A DNA stretch of 64,000 bases from an uncultured Sulfitobacter sp. (GTDB lineage Bacteria > Pseudomonadota > Alphaproteobacteria > Rhodobacterales > Rhodobacteraceae), in NCBI GenBank assembly GCA_905182645.1, contig CAJJCJ010000001.1:1-64000 (forward strand). The letters run 5' to 3'. The notes beneath the pieces are model-generated. The model worked only from the letters and a program-made list of their open reading frames with translations. It did not search any database and was not told the DNA's origin. Position numbers and translations under genes: made by a program. Shown here in pieces: positions 1-9,165 of the stretch. The number at the start of each line of letters is the position of its first letter. Position 1 is the first letter of the stretch.

Positions 1-1
1 T

Positions 2-75
2 TGGAGGCGAGTACCGGAATCGAACCGGTCTACACGGATTTGCAATCCGCTGCATAACCTACCTGCCCACTCGCC
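2..75 (-). tRNA. tRNA-Cys (GCA)
   Basis: On the minus strand this stretch folds as a cloverleaf. The seven-base acceptor stem GGCGAGT pairs with ACTCGCC, the T-loop reads GGTTCGATTCC, and the anticodon loop contains GCA, which reads cysteine codons. The discriminator is T and the 3' CCA is encoded at 4-2. The total length of 74 nt is normal. It lies at the very edge of the window, so nothing can be said about what follows it downstream. Confidence 0.95.
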
Positions 76-200
76 ACCTTGGGGCGGGATATATGATCGA
101 ATGAACAGGCGCAAGATACCAAAATTGCCTATGGCCCGTTGCTGATCGCTTACGCATATGTCATGTAGATTATGTAGGATTCTGAGGGAGAGTTTCGCGC

Positions 201-854
201 GTGAAAGACTTTACAGCCCGCCGCACCATGATGGTTGATACCCAAGTTCGCCCGTCCGACGTTACAAAATTTCCCATTATCGACGCAATGCTGTCGGTTC
301 CTCGCGAGGCGTTTGTTCCTGTGGGCCTGCGCGAAGCTGCATATGTCGGTGAAAACCTCGCGCTCGGTGGTGGTCGTGTGATGATTGAGGCACGTACATT
401 GGGTAAAATTCTGGATGGCCTGATGATCGAACCAAACCATGTCGCGCTTGATTTGGGATGTGGCCTAGGTTACTCGACCGCCGTTTTGGCGCAGATGTGT
501 GATTTTGTCGTTGCGGTTGAAGACGACGATGCCCGCGCGACAATAGCCCAAGAAACATTGTCCGAACATGGCGTAGATAATGCTGCAGTCATGACAGGGC
601 CACTCGCCGCAGGGTCCGCAAAGTCGGGCCCATATGATATTATTACCGTGCAAGGTGCTGTCGAACAGGTACCTGCAGCATTGCTCGCGCAGTTGCGTGA
701 TGGTGGCCGTATCGCGTGCATCTTTGCCGAAGGGGCTTTGGGTGTCGTGCGCGTAGGACACAAGATCGATGGGATCGTGAATTGGCGATTTTTGTTTAAT
801 GCGGGTGCGCCTGTACTCGCCGGATTTGAAAAAGAAACTACTTTCGTATTGTGA
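201..854 (+). CDS. pcm: Protein-L-isoaspartate O-methyltransferase family protein
   Basis: This 217-aa protein is of the PCMT family, whose members transfer a methyl group from S-adenosylmethionine to isoaspartyl residues in aged cytosolic proteins. The SAM-binding motif I (LDLGCGLGYSTAVLAQ) sits near residue 83, in the usual Rossmann-fold position. The N-terminal DTQVRPSDV stretch is typical of the alphaproteobacterial branch, whose exact substrate is not established. The start is GTG, preceded by a GAGGGAG ribosome-binding site. A tolC gene follows 67 bp downstream and popZ after that. This order, with valS nearby, recurs in alphaproteobacteria and supports the assignment. Family assignment is secure; isoaspartyl repair activity is inferred. 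Confidence 0.88.
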   Translation: MKDFTARRTMMVDTQVRPSDVTKFPIIDAMLSVPREAFVPVGLREAAYVGENLALGGGRVMIEARTLGKILDGLMIEPNHVALDLGCGLGYSTAVLAQMCDFVVAVEDDDARATIAQETLSEHGVDNAAVMTGPLAAGSAKSGPYDIITVQGAVEQVPAALLAQLRDGGRIACIFAEGALGVVRVGHKIDGIVNWRFLFNAGAPVLAGFEKETTFVL

Positions 855-921
855 TTTAGTTGTTTGGCCTGAGTTGGGACCGGCGGATCGCAGAAAATGA
901 GTATGACGTGAAGGACGCACA

Positions 922-2280
922 ATGAAATTTCGCAAATGTTTGGTCGCTGTCGCCGCAATGATGACGCTGGTTGTGACAACGCCGGCACGGGCCGAAACGC
1001 TCGCGGACGCGCTGACCTACGCATACAACCATTCAGGTTTGCTTGATCAAAACCGTGCCTTGCTGCGCGCCGCAGACGAAGACGTCGCACAAGCGGTTGC
1101 AGCCACTAAAGCTGTCATCAGCTGGGCTGCAAATGCTGCGATTACTTCTCCACGGTCTGTAGGTGCCGACTTGATTGCGGCGACAGCCAGTATTTCTGGC
1201 CAACTGACCGTCTATGATAGCGGAGCGGGGCAGCTTGGTGTTGAGGCGCAAAAAGAGTTGGTCCTCGGGACCCGCCAATCGTTGCGCAGTATTGAGCAAA
1301 ATATTCTGTTGGGTGCTGTCAGTGCATACATGCAGGTCCGTGCCGATACCGGTTTCGTAGCGCTGCGCGAAAGCAACGTGCGCGTTATCATGCAAGAATT
1401 TCGAGCGGCACAAGATCGGTTTGACGTGGGCGAAGTCACCCGCACCGACGTAGCACTAGCCGAAGCGCGGCTGGCGGCAGCGCGTAGCTTACTTGCTTCC
1501 GCCCAAGGCAGCCTTGCCCGTTCTGGCGAAACATATCGCAACGCGATTGGCCGGTCTCCCAATGGGTTGCAGCCTGCTCAGCCGGCACCCGTATCTAAAA
1601 CGATCGCCGATGCCAAAGCCTATGCTGTGCGCAATCATCCGTCTATTCTAGAGGTCCAACATTCCGTACGTGCGGCAGAGCTGAACATTCGTCGCGGTGA
1701 GGCCGCTCTCATGCCCATTGTCACATTGGACGGTCAGCTTGGGGTCAATCAAGACGGCATTATTGGTCGGCAAGTTGGTGTCAATGTTCGCGGCCCGATT
1801 TATGCGGGCGGTGCATTGTCGTCGCAAGTACGCCAGTTGATGGCCCGCCGTGACGCAGCCCGTGCCCAGTTGCATATCGCCCGGCATAGTCTTGAGCAGC
1901 AAGTTGGTAGTGCCTACAGTTTTCTTGACGTAGCGCGCGCGTCTAGCGAAGCCATAAATCAGCAAATCCGCGCAGCGCGTGTTGCGTTCCGTGGCGTGCG
2001 TGAAGAGGCTACGTTGGGGGCACGCACCACGATTGATGTGCTGAACGCGGAACAGGAATTACTCAATGCTCAGGCTGATCTGATTGCCGCTCAATCTGAT
2101 GAAGTGATTGCCAGTTATCAAGTTCTGTCGACAATGGGCTTGTTGACGGCCGCGCACCTGCGTCTGCCGGTACAACAGTACGATCCCGCAGCCTATTACA
2201 ACCTTGTCAAAGACGCGCCTACGATTAGGTCTGATCAAGGCCAGGCCTTGGACCGCATTTTGCGTGCCATTGGTCAATAG
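922..2280 (+). CDS. tolC: TolC-family outer membrane efflux protein
   Basis: This 452-aa protein starts with a clear Sec signal peptide (MKFRKCLVAVAAMMTLVVTTPARA). It continues with the two-fold repeat of long alpha-helical segments rich in Ala, Gln, Leu and Arg that is characteristic of TolC/OprM trimeric outer-membrane channels. Segments such as ALAEARLAAARSLLASAQG and TIDVLNAEQELLNAQADLI are the conserved helices of each repeat. It would act as the outer-membrane exit duct for tripartite drug exporters or type I secretion systems. Its inner-membrane partners are not in this window. It lies between pcm and the popZ-like gene, probably in one transcription unit. Length matches the family. 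Confidence 0.92.
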   Translation: MKFRKCLVAVAAMMTLVVTTPARAETLADALTYAYNHSGLLDQNRALLRAADEDVAQAVAATKAVISWAANAAITSPRSVGADLIAATASISGQLTVYDSGAGQLGVEAQKELVLGTRQSLRSIEQNILLGAVSAYMQVRADTGFVALRESNVRVIMQEFRAAQDRFDVGEVTRTDVALAEARLAAARSLLASAQGSLARSGETYRNAIGRSPNGLQPAQPAPVSKTIADAKAYAVRNHPSILEVQHSVRAAELNIRRGEAALMPIVTLDGQLGVNQDGIIGRQVGVNVRGPIYAGGALSSQVRQLMARRDAARAQLHIARHSLEQQVGSAYSFLDVARASSEAINQQIRAARVAFRGVREEATLGARTTIDVLNAEQELLNAQADLIAAQSDEVIASYQVLSTMGLLTAAHLRLPVQQYDPAAYYNLVKDAPTIRSDQGQALDRILRAIGQ

Positions 2281-2355
2281 CGCAAACCTTAACGGATCGG
2301 TTGTTTGAAAACCCATCTCGGGTTAGATTGCAGTTGAGGCTAACGCAGGTAAAAA

Positions 2356-3216
2356 ATGTCCGACCCGGTCACTAACGTCGCAATCGAAGATGTGTTATCA
2401 GCTATCCGCCGGTTGGTCGCTGATGGTGAAGAGATCCGTGTGTCTGCTGTTTCTCCTGAAAATATTGATCCTGCGCCAATAATACATCCAGAACGTTTTG
2501 TGCTTACCGCTGCGTTGCGTGTTGCGGAAACGCCGACGGCGCAGACTGAAGAACAGATTGATCTGTCGCCCGAATCAGAAGCGCTAGCAGCGCAGTTTGT
2601 TGCGCCGGCACCTGAACCTCTGATTTTGCGCTCAATTGTAAAAATTGAAGAACCGCTTGTTCATGATGCGATGTCTGCGTTCGAGCGTGCCAGCCTAGAG
2701 GCTACCATTGCCGAACTTGAATCTGCTGTGACGGACGAACGTAATGAATGGGAACCGGACGGCAGCGAAACAACTGGACCCAGCGCGTTGGCTGAAGCGT
2801 TTGCTGATCTGGGTGACGATCTTGATGTTGATGACGTCATTGAACACAGCGATATCGAAGAGGTCCTCGAAGAAGACGCTGAATCCATCGCGGACGTGGT
2901 TACGCTACATGAAACGCGGCCAGAACCAGAGTTGACGTTTCGACATTCACCTTTGGACGATCCCGATGCAGATTTTGGCGACGACTTGCGGGAAGCCGAT
3001 GATGATGGCAGGCCAATCCCCGACGATCTCGATGAAAGCATTGCTGCTTATCTTGCAGGTGGCACCGCGATGGATGATGCCGATCTGCGCGCCATGATCG
3101 TTGATGTGGTCCGTCAGGAATTGCAGGGCGAAATGGGCGAACGGATCACGCGCAATGTGCGCAAGTTGGTCCGCCGCGAGATTAACAACGCCCTGACATC
3201 CAAATCCTTTAGCTAA
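2356..3216 (+). CDS. popZ: PopZ/DUF2497-like polar organizing protein
   Basis: I read this 286-aa protein as a PopZ-type cell-pole organizer. The N-terminal helix ([17 protein letters not shown], residues 10-26) matches the SIRRI helix of PopZ. A long, very acidic, low-complexity middle (about 45-235) corresponds to the disordered linker. The C-terminal 50 residues ([14 protein letters not shown], then a basic helix with VRKLVRREI) resemble the oligomerization helices. In Caulobacter PopZ anchors the chromosome origin through ParB and scaffolds polar proteins. The position after pcm and tolC and near valS is the usual alphaproteobacterial place for DUF2497. Sequence similarity is confined to the ends, so the function is inferred. 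Its stop overlaps the stop of the convergent cobQ. Confidence 0.65.
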   Translation: MSDPVTNVAIEDVLSAIRRLVADGEEIRVSAVSPENIDPAPIIHPERFVLTAALRVAETPTAQTEEQIDLSPESEALAAQFVAPAPEPLILRSIVKIEEPLVHDAMSAFERASLEATIAELESAVTDERNEWEPDGSETTGPSALAEAFADLGDDLDVDDVIEHSDIEEVLEEDAESIADVVTLHETRPEPELTFRHSPLDDPDADFGDDLREADDDGRPIPDDLDESIAAYLAGGTAMDDADLRAMIVDVVRQELQGEMGERITRNVRKLVRREINNALTSKSFS

Positions 3217-4664
3217 ACTGGCCCTGCGAGGCCTAGAAGCGCATCGATATCCATATGTGTTTCCAGATGGTCAGCAAGTGCGTCTAACGTGTCCTCAACG
3301 CCTTGCGTGTAGTTGGTCAATGGCAGGCTGACATCAAGCTGTGCCAAGAATGCTGCGCGAAACGCATCTGCGCTGAACAAACCATGTAAGTAACATCCCA
3401 TGACACGTCCGTCAGCAGATGCGGCCCCTTCGCCGCGCCCATCAAGTGATAACCATGCGCGGTTGCAATCTGAACCCGACGTTTCCCCGATATGGATTTC
3501 ATAACCAGTCACGATGTCCCCGGTTGGTACATATGTCGCCGTGGATTGGGACAGTCGCTTCTGTGGTTTCATAACCGTCTCAATATCAAGCAAGCCAAGC
3601 CCATCGACACGTGCTGGTGCGCCCTCAATCCCGTCGTCGTCAATAATTCGTTTGCCAAGCATCTGATAGCCACCACAAATCCCCAGTACGCGACCACCAC
3701 GACGCACGTGGGCCGCTAGGTCGATATCCCAGCCTTGTGCGCGGAAATGAGCAAGATCGGCAATGGTGGACTTTGACCCGGGGATCAGGACCAAGTCTGC
3801 ATCACCGGGCAGGGGGCGGCCCGCTTCAATGATCTCAACGCTGACCTCGGGTGTGGCAGAAAGGGGGTCAAGATCGTCAAAGTTTGCGATCCGGTTCAGG
3901 CGTGGCACCGCGATCTTGATGGGGCCACCCTTGCGGCTGGCCACGTCCATCACATCCTCGGCGGGCAGTTTCCACGCGTCTGCGAACCACGGAATGATCC
4001 CAAGCGGGGTCCAGTTGGTTGCATTTTGGATTATAGTCATACCATCTGCAAATAAGGTTGGGTCACCGCGAAACTTATTGATTCCAAAGCCGCGAATGAG
4101 GGCGCAATCATCGCTCGGCAACACGGCATGGGTGCCCACGAGTTGCGCAATCACGCCGCCACGGTCGATGTCACCGATAAGGACAACGGGCACGTTCGCT
4201 GCTGACGCAAAACCCATGTTCGCAATGTCACCAGCGCGCAGGTTCACCTCGGCGGGGCTTCCTGCGCCTTCAATGATGATCAGATCGTAGCTGGCGGCAA
4301 GGCGGTTGAAGCTTTCCAGCACGGCAGGCAGCAACTTTTCCTTTTGCTTGCCGTAGTCACGGGCCTTCATCGTGGCAAAGCGTTTGCCGTGTACGATCAC
4401 CTGAGCGCCAACATCTGATTCGGGTTTCAGCAGGACAGGGTTCATATCCACGATTGGATCGAGCCCGCAGGCGAGGGCTTGAAGGGCTTGTGCACGGCCA
4501 ATTTCACCACCATCGGCTGTGACGGCCGCGTTGTTGGACATGTTCTGTGGCTTGAATGGGGCCACGGACATACCGCGCCGGACGCAAGCCCGTGCGATCC
4601 CAGCAACAAGCATGGATTTGCCGACATTCGAGCCGGCCCCTTGAATCATGATCGCCTTGGTCAT
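3213..4664 (-). CDS. cobQ: Cobyric acid synthase
   Basis: This 483-aa enzyme catalyses ATP- and glutamine-dependent amidation of four carboxyl groups on adenosylcobyrinic acid a,c-diamide during cobalamin synthesis. The N-terminal dethiobiotin-synthetase-like domain carries the P-loop GAGSNVGKS at residues 9-17. The C-terminal class I glutamine amidotransferase domain carries the nucleophile Cys in [10 protein letters not shown] and the His in GCYLHGLF. I chose the ATG at 4664 because [11 protein letters not shown] matches the family N-terminus, whereas the 18 extra codons upstream do not. No other cobalamin gene is in the window. The next plus-strand gene diverges 52 bp away and encodes a membrane protein that databases sometimes mislabel CobQ because of this neighbourhood. 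Confidence 0.96.
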   Translation of the reverse strand: MTKAIMIQGAGSNVGKSMLVAGIARACVRRGMSVAPFKPQNMSNNAAVTADGGEIGRAQALQALACGLDPIVDMNPVLLKPESDVGAQVIVHGKRFATMKARDYGKQKEKLLPAVLESFNRLAASYDLIIIEGAGSPAEVNLRAGDIANMGFASAANVPVVLIGDIDRGGVIAQLVGTHAVLPSDDCALIRGFGINKFRGDPTLFADGMTIIQNATNWTPLGIIPWFADAWKLPAEDVMDVASRKGGPIKIAVPRLNRIANFDDLDPLSATPEVSVEIIEAGRPLPGDADLVLIPGSKSTIADLAHFRAQGWDIDLAAHVRRGGRVLGICGGYQMLGKRIIDDDGIEGAPARVDGLGLLDIETVMKPQKRLSQSTATYVPTGDIVTGYEIHIGETSGSDCNRAWLSLDGRGEGAASADGRVMGCYLHGLFSADAFRAAFLAQLDVSLPLTNYTQGVEDTLDALADHLETHMDIDALLGLAGPV

Positions 4665-4716
4665 CGCGTCCCCCCGCGCTAGATGTTTACGGGTGCCGCG
4701 CCGACAAGGGAAGATC

Positions 4717-5292
4717 ATGAATACACCAGCTCACATCATTTTTGGCATTGCAGCGTTTGGAAATCCTGACAGACGTGCAGTCACGACGGCGGCAATCGCA
4801 GGTGCTGTCATACCTGATTTATCGCTTTACCTGCTATCGGGCTGGGAACTGCTGATCAAAGGCACCTCGGCCACCTTCGTTTTTGGGCAGATGTATTATT
4901 CAGAAAGCTGGCAATCAATCTTTCGGATAGACAACTCATTTGTTCTTTGGGGGCTTTTACTTGTGGTTGGGTTGATGGCGCGTAGTGCGGTTCTAATTGC
5001 GCTTTGCAGCGCAGCTTTGATGCATCTGATATTGGATTTTCCGCTTCATAATGATGATGCGCGGGCGCACTTCTGGCCGCTGACCAATTGGAAATTCATC
5101 AGCCCTGTCAGTTATTGGGACCCCAAATACTATGGTCATATCGTTGGGCCAGTCGAAATCGGCCTTGCTCTGGTAGCAAGTGTTTACGCATGGTGTAAAT
5201 TTAGTGGACGTGTGATGCGCGGCATCATTGCAGTTTTGGCGTTGCTCGAAGTTGCGCCAATCGTCATCTTTGGCATTATGTTTAACGCATAA
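4717..5292 (+). CDS. Inner-membrane protein of the YdjM/metal-dependent hydrolase-like type
   Basis: This is a 191-aa integral membrane protein with about four hydrophobic segments. The N-terminal NTPAHIIFG, the [10 protein letters not shown] segment and the [21 protein letters not shown] segment carry the spaced His and Asp residues of the YdjM/DUF457-like family of predicted membrane-bound metal-dependent hydrolases. No substrate is known. ATG 4717 is preferred over the longer reading, whose first 23 residues are the antisense of the cobQ start. A strong inverted repeat follows immediately (5293-5324) and probably ends its transcript. It diverges from cobQ. Confidence 0.7.
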   Translation: MNTPAHIIFGIAAFGNPDRRAVTTAAIAGAVIPDLSLYLLSGWELLIKGTSATFVFGQMYYSESWQSIFRIDNSFVLWGLLLVVGLMARSAVLIALCSAALMHLILDFPLHNDDARAHFWPLTNWKFISPVSYWDPKYYGHIVGPVEIGLALVASVYAWCKFSGRVMRGIIAVLALLEVAPIVIFGIMFNA

Positions 5293-5326
5293 AAAACGCG
5301 GCCCAAACACAAGGGCCGCGTTTTAT
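5293..5326. terminator. Bidirectional rho-independent terminator
   Basis: A 12-bp perfect stem (AAAACGCGGCCC at 5293-5304 and GGGCCGCGTTTT at 5313-5324) flanks an 8-nt loop, with A and T runs on either side. It starts one base after the stop of the plus-strand membrane protein. It also lies 40 bp beyond the stop of the minus-strand gene at 5367-5690, so it can serve both. Confidence 0.85.
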
Positions 5327-5366
5327 AAATGCTGCGCCTAGTAGAGCGCAGTTAATATTTTGACGT

Positions 5367-5690
5367 TTAAGCGGCGCGGGCTTCTTGCTCGGCGGCATTG
5401 CGGCGTTCGCTTTCTTCACGTGACAGCGCCACAGAGGTGCGGACTCCCTTGCCCACGAAATCCATCAAGCCGCTTACAACGCGTTCGTTTGGGTCGATGC
5501 CTGCACAAGACAAAACTTCGCGGCCATCGCGTGAACGTGCCCAGCGTGCAATCTGCTCAGGGCCATTACCATATTTTTTGTCATCTGCAATTGCGTCGTC
5601 CAATGCAGCGAGCACAACAGCGGCGAACAATTTGCGAGCGCGGTTGCCCTGTTCGTTGTTAAAGGCTGTGCCGTCAACGAAATCTCTCAT
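5367..5690 (-). CDS. Small conserved Rhodobacterales protein (DUF6280-like)
   Basis: This 107-aa soluble protein begins MRDFVDGTAFNNEQGNRARK, has an Ala-rich amphipathic helix (FAAVVLAALDDAIADD), and ends in a charged helix. I recognise it as one of the small proteins conserved across Rhodobacterales and believe it carries the DUF6280 label; no function is known to me. The ATG at 5690 is preceded by AAAAGGACGCAAT, a good ribosome-binding site, so the 17 residues upstream in the open frame are left out. It is a single gene convergent with the membrane protein at 4717. Confidence 0.7.
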   Translation of the reverse strand: MRDFVDGTAFNNEQGNRARKLFAAVVLAALDDAIADDKKYGNGPEQIARWARSRDGREVLSCAGIDPNERVVSGLMDFVGKGVRTSVALSREESERRNAAEQEARAA

Positions 5691-5912
5691 ATTGCGTCCT
5701 TTTATTGCTCTTGTCATTCTGGCGTGACCTGCAATATGCAATATCCCATCCGATTCGGGGGGTCTCTTTTGGAATGGCAGCTATGCACTGAACGCATGGC
5801 TTCCGAAGTCCAAAAGGCACATTTGGTTACCTTGCCAGCTTTCCTCCACCAAGATATAGGTTTCAACAACGTTCTATCAATCTTTTGCCTTATTAATGAC
5901 ACGAAGTGAGCC

Positions 5913-6476
5913 ATGCCAAAAATCAACGGAAATGAAATTCGTCCCGGCAATGTGCTGGAACACGAGGGTGGCCTTTGGGGCGCCGTAAAAGTGGATCATG
6001 TTAAACCTGGTAAGGGTGGCGCATTCGCACAGGTCGAAATGAAGAATTTACGCGATGGGCGCAAGCTGAACCAACGCTTCCGATCTGCTGATAAAGTGGA
6101 ACGCGTTCGGCTGGACCAAAAGGACCAACAATTTCTTTTTGAAGTCGACGATATGCTGACGTTCATGGATACCGAAACCTATGAGCAGATTGCACTGCCC
6201 GCAGATATTCTTGGCGATCGTCGCCCATTTCTGCAAGACGGTATGATCGTAAAGATCGAATATCACGGCGATGACGCGTTGAACGTGTCTGTGCCGCTAA
6301 AAGTTATCTGCAAGGTCGCCGAGACTGAGCCTGTGGTCAAAGGTCAGACCGCCGCGAACAGCTTTAAACCTGCAACATTGGACAACGGCGTCCGCGTCAT
6401 GATCCCACCGTTTGTTGGCCAAGACGAAGACATTGTAGTGAATACTGAGGTCTTCGAATATGTTGAGCGTGCGTAA
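5913..6476 (+). CDS. efp: Translation elongation factor P
   Basis: This 187-aa EF-P relieves ribosomes stalled at polyproline stretches by binding next to the P-site tRNA. The KOW-like N-terminal domain holds the loop KPGKGGAF with the central lysine (about residue 34) that is modified or contacts the peptidyl-tRNA. Two OB-fold domains follow, the second ending in the conserved region [12 protein letters not shown]. Length is exactly typical. About 170 bp of promoter region without another gene precede it. An imperfect hairpin (CCAGTTT / AAACTGG, 6477-6497) follows the stop but lacks a T-run. Confidence 0.97.
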   Translation: MPKINGNEIRPGNVLEHEGGLWGAVKVDHVKPGKGGAFAQVEMKNLRDGRKLNQRFRSADKVERVRLDQKDQQFLFEVDDMLTFMDTETYEQIALPADILGDRRPFLQDGMIVKIEYHGDDALNVSVPLKVICKVAETEPVVKGQTAANSFKPATLDNGVRVMIPPFVGQDEDIVVNTEVFEYVERA

Positions 6477-6538
6477 CCAGTTTCTGTAGAAAACTGGCGC
6501 CTCTGGTGGACATATTTATGTTCGGAGAAATAGCTAGG

Positions 6539-7273
6539 TCAGTCTGTAAGATGCAGGCTGGCCTTTTGCGTTGTCATCGCGCTCGTTCGGTCAAATCGCA
6601 AGTAGGCGATGCCTTGATTACCGTGCACGCTGTGTAAGGTACCGGCGAGTTTATCACCTGACATTATCGTGTCGCCGGTGGCTGCGTCTCCGTCAAAAAT
6701 TACGCGCCGCAGCCCTTTTTTCAGGGTCGACTTGTGCTTCATCCGTGCGACGATTTCTTGGCCGACAAAACAGCCCTTTTTGAAGTCTACACCGTTGATT
6801 GCTTCAAAGTTGGCTTCGAGAATGTAGGTGTCGGGGGTTAGATCAACGCCGGTTGATGGGATCAGGTTTGCGACCTCAATGGCTGGCCAGTCCACGGTGT
6901 GGTCACTGATGTCTTGATCGCCGTAGTGTCGCCAACCTAATGCCGAGTGGCGCGGATCATCGAGTGCGCCATCAGGGCGTGAGCCCGTCCCGCGTGATAC
7001 AATCAAAGCCGTTTCGATGATTTGGACGTCTGCACGCAGGCGGTACATCGATAGTCGTTGGAATAACGTCGCGCCCACACTGCTGTTGACGTCAACCAAT
7101 AAAGTGTTCGGCTTGCCGATCACAAAGAAGTCGGCGATGAATTTTCCTTGCGGTGTCAACAGCGCGGCATAGACAATTCCACCTTCAGCGCGGGTCACGT
7201 CGTTTGTGATTAGACCCTGCAAAAAATCCACACGATCGGTGCCGGTGATCGCCAGTACGGTGCGCATGTTCAT
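6539..7273 (-). CDS. ygfZ: Folate-binding YgfZ/CAF17-type protein for iron-sulfur cluster assembly
   Basis: This 244-aa protein is related to the T-protein of glycine cleavage. It carries the YgfZ/CAF17 signature KKGCFVGQEIVARM (about residues 165-178), whose Cys is invariant in the family. These proteins use tetrahydrofolate to help build or repair [4Fe-4S] clusters, for example in the MiaB-type radical-SAM enzymes. The ATG overlaps the stop of the upstream ABC transporter gene by 4 bp (ATGA), so the two are translationally coupled. A second ATG two codons in is an equally possible start. It is somewhat shorter than the E. coli protein, as is usual in alphaproteobacteria. Confidence 0.9.
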   Translation of the reverse strand: MNMRTVLAITGTDRVDFLQGLITNDVTRAEGGIVYAALLTPQGKFIADFFVIGKPNTLLVDVNSSVGATLFQRLSMYRLRADVQIIETALIVSRGTGSRPDGALDDPRHSALGWRHYGDQDISDHTVDWPAIEVANLIPSTGVDLTPDTYILEANFEAINGVDFKKGCFVGQEIVARMKHKSTLKKGLRRVIFDGDAATGDTIMSGDKLAGTLHSVHGNQGIAYLRFDRTSAMTTQKASLHLTD

Positions 7274-9051
7274 GATGTCTGTGCCTTTTCTTGGCTAAAT
7301 TGCAGAGCGTGCAAATCGGCGTAAATGCCACCGCCTGCAAGAAGCGTCGCGTGCATGCCCTCGTCAACGACAAGCCCTTGGTCCAACACGACGATTTTAT
7401 CGGCGTTCCGAATTGTCGACAGCCTATGCGCAATCACGAGGGTCGTCCGACCAGTTGAAAGTTTTTCGAGGGCTTTTTGCACGATTGATTCTGACTTGGT
7501 ATCGAGCGCGCTGGTCGCTTCATCAAGTAGCAGGATCGGGGTGTCGCGCAAAAGCGCACGGGCGATCGCAACCCTTTGTCGTTGTCCGCCAGATAGGTTT
7601 GAACCACGCGGCCCAGCAGGGCTATCAAGCCCGTTGGGCAATTGCTCTAGAAAGTCACTGACGTAGGCCGCATCGAGCGCTGATTTTAACTGTGCGTCAG
7701 ACACATCTGTTTGTCCCAATAGGATGTTCTCGCGCAGGGTTTCGTCGAACAACGCGGCATCTTGGGACACGACTGAGATGAGCCCACGCAAATCAGCGAG
7801 GCTAAGATCGCTGGTCTTGATACCATCAATTGTGACCGATCCGCCTATCGGATCCACAAGCCGCGTCAGCACATTAAAGACCGTGGATTTCCCTGCTCCG
7901 GATGCACCGACAAGCGCCGTCGTTTTTCCAGCTGCGGCTGTGAAGTTTGCGCCGCGTAGAACTGGTAGGTCCCCGTATGTTAAGGTGACATTTAGCAGGC
8001 TGACAGTTGGGGCTGATGTAGTGGGCGACACGGGGTTGGCAGGCGAGATAAGCGTGGGGCGTTCGTTGAGGACCAGTTGCAGCCGCTCAATGCTCGCGGC
8101 TGCCATTTGCCATTGTCCCGACATTAGGCCCAACTGCCGCAGCGGTTCAAACGCCAGTGACATTGCCGTAAAGAACGACATGAACTGCCCGACGGTTTTT
8201 TCGCCTGCGACGATTTCGGCGCCACCGAAGATGAGCACGCCAAAGAAGCCAACGCCTGTCATAATATCAATCAATGCTGGCACGGCAGCCTGACCTGTTG
8301 CTGCGCGGACTTCTGCGCTCACGCGCGCATCTGACAGGGCGTCATAGCGGTTGGATTGATAGGCCTCTAACGCGTTCAATTTAATGGCGTTAATCCCGTG
8401 AAATACTTCGTCGAGCCGCGTCGCCATGCGCCCCGCCAAATCGCGTGCATTGCCAGCTCGTTTGCGCACATAAGTCTGTGCCAACAGCGATGGTAAAACC
8501 AGAAACGGGATGCCTATCAGCGCGAGCGCAGTCCATTTCCAGTCAATTGACAGGGCAACTGAAAACAAAACGGTGACCGCAATCAGGTCACGCCCGATGC
8601 CTACAATGATCCCTGCCCAAATTTGATTTACAACGGTGACATCGCCTTGCACACGTTCGATCAGTTGACCAGGAGGATTGATCTGGTGATAGCCGCCGTC
8701 CAAAGTCATTAGATGCCGTAACAAATGGCTGCGCATGCCCGCTGCTGCGCGCTGGCTAACTTTCGTCATCAGGATTTTCTGGCCTGCCGCACTTACCGCA
8801 CGCACACAAAAAATCCCCATGATCCCAAGCCCAACCCACCAAAGCATGTCGGTTTCGCCTTGCACAAACACGTTGTCGAACATCGGCTGAATCATCCACG
8901 ACAGAAAACCCAGCATGGATCCTTCAATCGCCATAAACAGAAAAGCTGCCGCCAAAATTCCGCGATGTGGCTGTAAATAATCGCGCCAAAGCCAGCCGAA
9001 AAGTTGGCGTGCGTTCTGGGGTTTGGGCTGTGCTGTGCTGTTGCTCATCAT
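7270..9051 (-). CDS. MsbA-like ABC exporter, permease fused to ATPase
   Basis: This 593-aa half-transporter has six transmembrane helices in the first ~320 residues, followed by one nucleotide-binding domain. The domain contains Walker A (GASGAGKST), the Q-loop (VVSQDAALFDE), the signature LSGGQRQR, Walker B (ILLLDEATSALD) and the H-loop (VIAHRLST). As a homodimer it would export a hydrophobic substrate, by similarity a lipid or drug. True MsbA function in lipid A flipping cannot be told from sequence alone. It is the first gene of a two-gene unit with ygfZ. The start could be either of two adjacent ATGs (9051 or 9048). Confidence 0.92.
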   Translation of the reverse strand: MMSNSTAQPKPQNARQLFGWLWRDYLQPHRGILAAAFLFMAIEGSMLGFLSWMIQPMFDNVFVQGETDMLWWVGLGIMGIFCVRAVSAAGQKILMTKVSQRAAAGMRSHLLRHLMTLDGGYHQINPPGQLIERVQGDVTVVNQIWAGIIVGIGRDLIAVTVLFSVALSIDWKWTALALIGIPFLVLPSLLAQTYVRKRAGNARDLAGRMATRLDEVFHGINAIKLNALEAYQSNRYDALSDARVSAEVRAATGQAAVPALIDIMTGVGFFGVLIFGGAEIVAGEKTVGQFMSFFTAMSLAFEPLRQLGLMSGQWQMAAASIERLQLVLNERPTLISPANPVSPTTSAPTVSLLNVTLTYGDLPVLRGANFTAAAGKTTALVGASGAGKSTVFNVLTRLVDPIGGSVTIDGIKTSDLSLADLRGLISVVSQDAALFDETLRENILLGQTDVSDAQLKSALDAAYVSDFLEQLPNGLDSPAGPRGSNLSGGQRQRVAIARALLRDTPILLLDEATSALDTKSESIVQKALEKLSTGRTTLVIAHRLSTIRNADKIVVLDQGLVVDEGMHATLLAGGGIYADLHALQFSQEKAQTS

Positions 9052-9165
9052 GATGCCTTTTGTCTATCGGCAAATAGGTATCGGGCGCAAGGCGAGGCGA
9101 GGTTGACGCGGCTCTGCGTCCCGCTAATGTACTGATTTAACAGCTCAAATTTGAAAGCCTTGTTT